DNA from: Pseudomonas lini
GTDB lineage: Bacteria; Pseudomonadota; Gammaproteobacteria; Pseudomonadales; Pseudomonadaceae
Length of the DNA: 64,000 nucleotides
Assembly: GCF_964063345.1 (NCBI RefSeq)
Contig: NZ_OZ061318.1
Coordinates: 2,046,001 to 2,110,000 of the forward strand
Direction: 5' to 3'
Shown here: positions 59,119 through 64,000 of the stretch, one piece after another
Layout: the number at the start of each line of letters is the position of its first letter
Numbering within the stretch: the first letter of the stretch is position 1
Notes under the pieces: model-generated
Seen by the model: the letters and a program-made list of their open reading frames with translations, nothing else
Told to the model about the DNA's origin: nothing
The model's database searches: none
Program-made: the position numbers and the translations under genes

Positions 59119-60435
59119 TCAGATCTTTTCGCTTGTGACCTGGACGTACAGAGCACGCCCGGCACCGAGGCCGGCGATGATCGCGCCGAGGCCGATGACG
59201 CCGAAGATCCAGCCCAGGGCGCTCCAGCCGCCGGTCCAGTCATGCACCACGCCGACCGCGAATGGCCCCATAGACGCCAGGGTGTAACCGAAGCCTTGGG
59301 CCATGCTCGACAGATTGGCCGCGACATGAGCATCCCGCGAGCGCAGCACGATCAGGGTCAATGCCAGGCTGAACGTAGCGCCCTGCCCCAACCCCAGCAG
59401 GATTGCCCAACCCCACAGGCCATCGATCGGTGCATAAAGGCAACCGAACAAACCGCCGAGGGTCATTGCCATGACGATCACGATTGCCAGCCGCTGATCC
59501 TTGCCACGCGTCGCCAGCCAAGGCGCTGCCAGCGAGCTGATCAACTGGACAATCACCGAACCCGACAACACCAGACCGGCCTGGGTTGGTGTCAGACCAC
59601 GGCCGATCAAAATCGACGGTAGCCAGCCAAACACGATGTAGGCCAAAGACGATTGCAGGCCCATGTACAAGGTCACTTGCCAGGCCAGCGGATCACGCAG
59701 CAGGCCTCGCACCCGATAGGCAACATGATGCGCGCCGTGCTTCTGACCGACTTGCGGCAGCCAGAAAACCGCCGCAACCAACGCTGGAACCACCCAGAAG
59801 CCGAGGCCCAAGGCCCAGCTTTTGTCGAAATGTTCGCTCAACGGCACGGTCGCGCCAGCCGCCATGGCCGCGCCCAGGCACAGGGCCATGGTGTAGACAC
59901 CGGTCATTGTGCCGGCCTGTTTCGGGAAGTCGCGTTTGACAATGCCGGGCAGCAGCACGCCAATCACCCCGATGCTGGCGCCGGCCAGCACACTGCCGGC
60001 GAACAGGCCGACTTCGCCGAACGAACTGCGCAAAATGATCCCGCCGGCCAGCATCAGAAGAATCCCCAACACCACACGCTCGGCCCCAAAACGTCGCGCC
60101 AGCACCGGCGCCAATGGCGCGAACAGACCGAGGCAAAGTACTGGCAAGGTCGTCAGCAACCCGGCTTGGGCAGCCGATAGCCCCAACGCCTTCGAGATTT
60201 CGCTGAGCATCGGCGCCATGCTCGACAACGCCGGACGCAGGTTCAGCGCCACCAGAATCAGGCCAAGCAACAACAGCCACGGCCGCCGCAGGACCGGATG
60301 AGTTTGCTGAACCTGTTCGTCATCGGCCTCGGCGTCGATCAACAGCTCTTCGAGCTCCGCCGTACGCTTGAACTTAGTGATGCTGCTGTTGCTGGCCTGC
60401 CGGGTGGACATGGGGTTCTCGGTTTCAAGGTTCAT
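59119..60435 (-). CDS. MFS transporter, CynX/NimT family
   Basis: A 438-residue major facilitator protein with about twelve TM segments after a polar N-terminal tail of about 45 residues. LRPALSSMAPMLSEISKALG and ARRFGAERVVLGILLML fit the cyanate/2-nitroimidazole transporter group. The ATG at 60435 overlaps the GntR gene by 11 bp; ATG at 60411 is an alternative. Coupling to a FadR-type GntR regulator suggests that the regulator senses the transported compound. Substrate unknown. Confidence 0.87.
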   Translation of the reverse strand: MNLETENPMSTRQASNSSITKFKRTAELEELLIDAEADDEQVQQTHPVLRRPWLLLLGLILVALNLRPALSSMAPMLSEISKALGLSAAQAGLLTTLPVLCLGLFAPLAPVLARRFGAERVVLGILLMLAGGIILRSSFGEVGLFAGSVLAGASIGVIGVLLPGIVKRDFPKQAGTMTGVYTMALCLGAAMAAGATVPLSEHFDKSWALGLGFWVVPALVAAVFWLPQVGQKHGAHHVAYRVRGLLRDPLAWQVTLYMGLQSSLAYIVFGWLPSILIGRGLTPTQAGLVLSGSVIVQLISSLAAPWLATRGKDQRLAIVIVMAMTLGGLFGCLYAPIDGLWGWAILLGLGQGATFSLALTLIVLRSRDAHVAANLSSMAQGFGYTLASMGPFAVGVVHDWTGGWSALGWIFGVIGLGAIIAGLGAGRALYVQVTSEKI

Positions 60436-61084
60436 TGATCAACTGCCTCGACAGGGCTTTGGCCCGTTCCGGGTCGCGTTGCTCGACGGCCTCGAGCAGT
60501 TCGACATGAAGGTCGAACACCGATTGGCGTCGGGGTGAGATGTTCAGGGTCTGGCGCAAGTGCGCGCCGACGATGCTGGAAAAGTAGCGATACAACTCGC
60601 TGAGGGTCGGGTTGTGTGCCGCATCCACCAGTCGACGGTGAAACACCAGATCGCAGGCAATGTAGGTATCGAGATCGCCGTGGTAGTGACTGCCGCTGAC
60701 GCCTAGCGCCTCGCGCAATGCCACCAGGTCTTCCTCGGTGCGGCGTAACGCCGCGAGGCCGATGGCTTCGACTTCCAGAATGTGCCGGGTTTCTCTCGCC
60801 TGTTCCTGAGAGCAACGGGACAGCGCTTTCAGGGTATCCAGCGGATCGACCACCGCCCGCAGATAGCTGCCGTCGCCCTGACGAATCTCGATCAACCCGG
60901 AAAACGCCAACACGCGCATGGCTTCACGCACGGTATTGCGGCTGATGCCCAGCTCAGTTGCCAGTTCCGGCTCGGTGGGCAAGCGCTGGCCGACCGTCCA
61001 GACGCCTTGATTGATGCGCAGGCGTAACTGGTCCAGGGCCTGATCGACCAGGGATCGTTTAATTAATGGAGAAATGTCTGACAT
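60425..61084 (-). CDS. GntR-family regulator, FadR/FCD subfamily
   Basis: A 219-residue regulator: winged helix at about 12-75 (RINQGVWTVGQRLPTEPELATELGISRNTVREAMRVLAFSGL holds the HTH) and a C-terminal all-helical FCD ligand-binding domain (about 85-215, LVFHRRLVDAAHNPTL with metal-ligand-type histidines). It is expected to repress itself and the overlapping MFS gene. The ATG at 61084 follows AAAGGG by 8 bases. Palindromes lie just upstream. Confidence 0.9.
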   Translation of the reverse strand: MSDISPLIKRSLVDQALDQLRLRINQGVWTVGQRLPTEPELATELGISRNTVREAMRVLAFSGLIEIRQGDGSYLRAVVDPLDTLKALSRCSQEQARETRHILEVEAIGLAALRRTEEDLVALREALGVSGSHYHGDLDTYIACDLVFHRRLVDAAHNPTLSELYRYFSSIVGAHLRQTLNISPRRQSVFDLHVELLEAVEQRDPERAKALSRQLINEP

Positions 61085-61097
61085 AGGATTCGCCCTT

Positions 61098-61137
61098 TCA
61101 TCCAATCATAGGATGAATTTTCTGACATGTTAGTCAG
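61098..61137. promoter_or_regulatory. Two inverted repeats upstream of the GntR gene, candidate operators
   Basis: TCATCC-AATCATA-GGATGA lies at 61098-61116 and CTGAC-ATGTTA-GTCAG at 61122-61137, 14 bp or more before the gntR start. FadR-type regulators bind short palindromes in their own promoters, which fits either site. Confidence 0.5.
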
Positions 61138-61204
61138 CTTCGTGTAGGACAACAACCGCCTACGGTCAGAGAGAGGGAATGGAGCGGGATTTTCGATTAG
61201 TCAA

Positions 61205-61225
61205 AATTACCCTTTAAGGGTAATT
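61205..61225. promoter_or_regulatory. 21-bp perfect palindrome, candidate MqsA operator
   Basis: AATTACCCTT and AAGGGTAATT are perfect arms around a central T, ending 24 bp before the mqsR start. E. coli MqsA binds AACCT-N3/4-AGGTT-type palindromes in the mqsRA promoter; here the same layout appears with ACCC/GGGT. Confidence 0.7.
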
Positions 61226-61249
61226 TCTAGAACAGGTTCAAGGTTTCTT

Positions 61250-61561
61250 ATGGAGAAGCACACACCCCATTACAACCTGGTGGTGATCAAGGAGGATGTC
61301 AGGCGGCTCGGGAAAAACGCGTTTACCAAGACGGCACGGAAAAACGGCAGAGACCTGGGCTTTAGCATCAGGGAAATGCAAGAAGTCATTTTCGAATTGC
61401 ACAGCAAGATGTTGTACAAATCGATGACTACCTATGGCGATCATCGGATATGGCAAGACGTGTACCACATCACTTCGCACGATCTGGAGATTTACATCAA
61501 GGTCACTTATTGCTCAGGCAGTGAACCTCCGGTGATCTCCTTCAAGGAGAAAAACCCATGA
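61250..61561 (+). CDS. mqsR: MqsR-type toxin (mRNA interferase)
   Basis: A 103-residue RelE-fold endoribonuclease. It matches E. coli MqsR at MEKHTPHYNL, YKSMTTYGDH, IWQDVYHI, IYIKVTY and SFKEK; the residues reported as catalytic or RNA-binding there (Lys56, Gln68, Tyr81, Lys96) have counterparts in these motifs. E. coli MqsR cleaves mRNA at GCU/GCA. Toxin precedes antitoxin, the usual order for this pair but the reverse of most. ATGA joins it to mqsA (61558-61561). Confidence 0.92.
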   Translation: MEKHTPHYNLVVIKEDVRRLGKNAFTKTARKNGRDLGFSIREMQEVIFELHSKMLYKSMTTYGDHRIWQDVYHITSHDLEIYIKVTYCSGSEPPVISFKEKNP

Positions 61562-62040
61562 ATACAAAACAATGCTTCAGTTGCGGCGCGCGAGAGGGAA
61601 TGAGGCACTTCGAAGGTCGCGGCGAAACCATGAGCGTCAAGGGTATGGAGCGCCGGGTCGATGATTTATCCGGATGGGAGTGCCAAGCATGCGGAGAAGT
61701 CATACTCGACCCCGGTTGCTCGGAGCGCTATTCCGATGCGTGCGACGAGCTGGTCATCGCCGGCAAACAAATGATCGGCAGCGAAATGAAACGAATCCGC
61801 CGCAAGCTTCATCTATCGCAAAAAGAAGCGGTGCTGCTGTTATCCGGTGGCGGACACAACGCGTTTTCCCGTTACGAGCGCGGCGAATTACTCCCGCCCA
61901 AGGCGCTGATGGTGCTGATGCGCTTGCTTGATCGCTATCCGCACTTGCTCGCGGATGCGAGAACCCTGGGTGAAGGGGCGGACTTGAGGGGTTTCAAGGA
62001 TACGGTGCACAAGGAACATGAAACGCTCACCGTGTCCTGA
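61558..62040 (+). CDS. mqsA: MqsA-type antitoxin and autorepressor
   Basis: A 160-residue protein with an N-terminal zinc domain (Cys6, Cys9, Cys42, Cys45) and a C-terminal HTH_XRE domain (about 75-135). GGGHNAFSRYERG matches the E. coli GGVNAFSRYEKG helix that reads DNA with its Asn and Arg. It is longer than E. coli MqsA (131 residues), with about 20 extra residues at the C-terminus. It would neutralise MqsR and repress from the palindrome at 61205. Confidence 0.92.
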   Translation: MNTKQCFSCGAREGMRHFEGRGETMSVKGMERRVDDLSGWECQACGEVILDPGCSERYSDACDELVIAGKQMIGSEMKRIRRKLHLSQKEAVLLLSGGGHNAFSRYERGELLPPKALMVLMRLLDRYPHLLADARTLGEGADLRGFKDTVHKEHETLTVS

Positions 62041-62053
62041 GCACCAGAAATAC

Positions 62054-62090
62054 AAAAAACAAACCCGGCGCGAGGCCGGGTTTGTTTTTT
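62054..62090. terminator. Bidirectional terminator between mqsA and the ABC operon
   Basis: AAAAAACAAACCCGGC and GCCGGGTTTGTTTTTT close a GCGAG loop, a near-perfect hairpin with A and T runs at the two ends, serving both convergent units. Confidence 0.93.
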
Positions 62091-62106
62091 GCGCGTCAGT
62101 CTGGCA

Positions 62107-62871
62107 TCAATGCAGAATCTGGCTCAGGAACAGCTTCGTACGCTCATTCTGCGGGTTATCGAAGAAGTCGTTCGGCGCAGCCTGTTCGACGATTTCACCC
62201 TTGTCCATGAAGATCACGCGGTTGGCCACGGTACGGGCGAAACCCATTTCGTGGGTCACGCAGAGCATGGTCATGCCGTCTTCGGCCAGGCCGATCATGG
62301 TGTCCAGAACCTCTTTCACCATCTCTGGGTCGAGTGCCGAAGTCGGTTCGTCGAACAGCATGATTTTCGGTTTCATGCACAGGGCGCGGGCAATCGCCAC
62401 ACGCTGTTGCTGACCGCCGGACAATTGCCCCGGGAATTTATGCGCCTGCTCCGGAATGCGTACGCGCTCCAGGTAATGCATGGCGATTTCTTCGGCCTTG
62501 CGCTTGGGCATCTTGCGTACCCACATCGGTGCCAGCGTGCAGTTCTGCAGGATGGTCAGGTGTGGGAACAGGTTGAAATGCTGGAATACCATGCCGACTT
62601 CACGGCGGATCGCTTCGATCTGCTTGAGGTCGTTGGTCAGTTCCACGCCATCGACCACGATGCGGCCTTGCTGGTGTTCTTCCAGACGATTGAGGCAACG
62701 GATGGTGGTGGATTTGCCGGAACCCGACGGGCCGCACAGAACGATACGCTCGCCCTGCTTGACGTTCAGGTTGATGTCTTTCAACACGTGGAACTGGCCG
62801 TACCACTTGTTCACGCCCTGCATCTGAATAATGCCTTCGGGGCTCACTGTCTTTTTAATTGCTTCGCTCAT
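62107..62871 (-). CDS. aapP: General L-amino acid ABC transporter ATP-binding protein
   Basis: A 254-residue ATPase with Walker [10 protein letters not shown] (47-55), Q-loop in VFQHFNLF, signature LSGGQQQR (150-157) and Walker B IMLFDEP (170-176). It belongs to the polar amino acid uptake family and sits behind an AapM-like permease. The start at 62871 gives [13 protein letters not shown]; codons upstream run into the permease gene. Expected partners AapQ and the binding protein AapJ would lie past the window end. Confidence 0.92.
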   Translation of the reverse strand: MSEAIKKTVSPEGIIQMQGVNKWYGQFHVLKDINLNVKQGERIVLCGPSGSGKSTTIRCLNRLEEHQQGRIVVDGVELTNDLKQIEAIRREVGMVFQHFNLFPHLTILQNCTLAPMWVRKMPKRKAEEIAMHYLERVRIPEQAHKFPGQLSGGQQQRVAIARALCMKPKIMLFDEPTSALDPEMVKEVLDTMIGLAEDGMTMLCVTHEMGFARTVANRVIFMDKGEIVEQAAPNDFFDNPQNERTKLFLSQILH

Positions 62872-62899
62872 CAGAGAACTTCCTAAATTAGGTACTGCT

Positions 62900-63997
62900 T
62901 TAGCGCTTGTGGCCAGTGTCCAGCTTGCGTTCCAAATGCATGGAATAGCGGGACATACCAAAACAGAAAATCCAGAACACCAGGGCCGCGAACACATAGC
63001 CTTCAGTGGCCATGCCCAGCCATTTCGGGTCGGCGGCGGCTTGCTTGACGCTGTTGAGCAAGTCGAACAGGCCGATGATGATCACCAGGCTCGTGTCCTT
63101 GAACAGCGCAATGAAGGTGTTGACGATGCCAGGGATCACCAGCTTCAGGGCTTGCGGCAGAATCACCAGGCCCATGCTGCGCCAATAACCGAGGCCCATT
63201 GCTGCAGCCGCTTCGTATTGACCTTTGGGGATCGCTTGCAGACCGCCACGCACCACTTCAGCGATGTAGGCCGACTGGAACAGGATCACGCCGATCAGCG
63301 CCCGCAGCAGTTTGTCGAAGTTCATGCCTTCGGGCAGGAACAACGGCAACATCACCGAAGACATGAACAGCACCGTGATCAACGGCACACCACGCCAGAA
63401 TTCAATGAAGGTCACGCAGACCACACGAATCGCGGGCATGTTCGACCGCCGACCCAAGGCCAGAACGATACCCAGCGGCAGTGCGCCGACGATACCGACG
63501 GTAGCGATCACCAGGGTCAGCATCAGGCCGCCCCACTGGCTGGTCGCCACGGTGCTCAGGCCGAACAGGCCACCGTGCAGCAGCAGGTAGGCAATGATCG
63601 GATAGAGCACCAGAAAGCTCAGGCCGTAGATTGCCTTGTGTGGAACGCGTGCGACGAACAACGGCGCCACGCCAATCACCGCCAGCCACACGGTCAGGTC
63701 TACGCGCCAGCGCAGGTCTGTCGGGTAGTAGCCATACATGAACTGGCCGAAGCGCTGCTGGATGAACACCCAGCAGGCGCCCTCCTTGGTGCAATCGGCG
63801 CGAGTGGTGCCGACCCAGTTGGCGTCGAGAATCGCCCAGCTCACGATAGGCGGAACTATCAGGTAAATCAGATAGAACGCGAACAGCGTCAGCAGGGTGT
63901 TGATCCAGCTGGAGAACATGTGCGCCCGCATCCACGCCACGACACCGATGCTGCTGCTCGGTGGGGGCATGTCGGGTTTGAAAGTATGAGTCGTCAT
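62900..63997 (-). CDS. aapM: General L-amino acid ABC transporter permease AapM
   Basis: A 365-residue polytopic permease. The HisMQ-type domain (from about 170) includes the EAA loop ([25 protein letters not shown] in part) that docks on the ATPase. The long N-terminal half with extra TM segments and a periplasmic loop ([18 protein letters not shown]) is characteristic of AapM/BztC rather than of short HisM types. The ATG at 63997 is 3 bp from the window end, so the gene is complete but its upstream partner is not seen. Confidence 0.9.
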   Translation of the reverse strand: MTTHTFKPDMPPPSSSIGVVAWMRAHMFSSWINTLLTLFAFYLIYLIVPPIVSWAILDANWVGTTRADCTKEGACWVFIQQRFGQFMYGYYPTDLRWRVDLTVWLAVIGVAPLFVARVPHKAIYGLSFLVLYPIIAYLLLHGGLFGLSTVATSQWGGLMLTLVIATVGIVGALPLGIVLALGRRSNMPAIRVVCVTFIEFWRGVPLITVLFMSSVMLPLFLPEGMNFDKLLRALIGVILFQSAYIAEVVRGGLQAIPKGQYEAAAAMGLGYWRSMGLVILPQALKLVIPGIVNTFIALFKDTSLVIIIGLFDLLNSVKQAAADPKWLGMATEGYVFAALVFWIFCFGMSRYSMHLERKLDTGHKR

Positions 63998-64000
63998 GCG

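Overview
The window is a stretch of a high-GC gammaproteobacterial chromosome that reads as a Pseudomonas of the fluorescens complex. The evidence is the gene orders (the full division and cell wall cluster ending in lpxC, lepA-lepB-rnc-era-recO-pdxJ, pepA-holC-valS, purL divergent from mltF), the protein sequences, and many paired REP palindromes of the kinds that crowd fluorescens-group genomes. Most of the window is core genome. The accessory-looking parts are an efflux operon with its own two-component system, a toxin-antitoxin pair, and repeats in the gaps. I see no tRNA, rRNA, CRISPR array, prophage or transposase gene.

Layout. 1-2500: end of a NUDIX hydrolase, a periplasmic L,D-transpeptidase-like protein, then (1337-7648) a forward operon for an RND efflux adaptor and pump followed by an OmpR-type response regulator and a sensor kinase. 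8003-9496: a membrane diguanylate cyclase. 9705-27525, all on the minus strand: the complete dcw cluster, transcribed mraZ-rsmH-ftsL-ftsI-murE-murF-mraY-murD-ftsW-murG-murC-ddlB-ftsQ-ftsA-ftsZ, then lpxC. Most junctions overlap by 1-11 bases. A good sigma-70 promoter lies just upstream of three 10-bp-spaced MraZ-type boxes. 27882-28235: RNase P RNA. 28307-32836: rsmI, divergent from lpoA-yraN-gmhA-dolP (envelope and peptidoglycan upkeep). 32931-37144: a small NIF3/YqfO-like protein and purL. 37419-38879: mltF. 39008-45255: lepA-lepB-(small ORF)-rnc-era-recO-pdxJ on the minus strand. 45427-47608: lptF-lptG, divergent from pepA-holC-unknown-valS (47893-53383). 53646-58898: rlmF, a HU protein, yejK, a membrane-anchored glutaredoxin, a glutathione transferase, a GIY-YIG protein and an NTF2-like protein. 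59119-61084: a GntR regulator with an MFS transporter. 61250-62040: a MqsR/MqsA toxin-antitoxin pair. 62107-63997: ATPase and permease of a general amino acid ABC importer, cut off by the window end.

Functional picture. Precursor synthesis (murC-F, mraY, murG, ddlB), the septal synthase (ftsW/ftsI), divisome assembly (ftsQLAZ) and the first committed lipid A step (lpxC) sit side by side, with LpoA, MltF, DolP and LptFG nearby, so much of the window builds and maintains the envelope. The lep-rnc-era-recO-pdxJ block joins secretion, RNA processing, ribosome assembly, repair and vitamin B6 synthesis.

The main unexplained items are: a 157-bp TA-flanked inverted-repeat element that touches the recO stop codon; a 39-codon ORF in the short lepB-rnc gap where I would expect a DUF4845 gene; two related short hairpins with one compensatory base-pair change beside rnpB; and several strong palindromes upstream of regulators.
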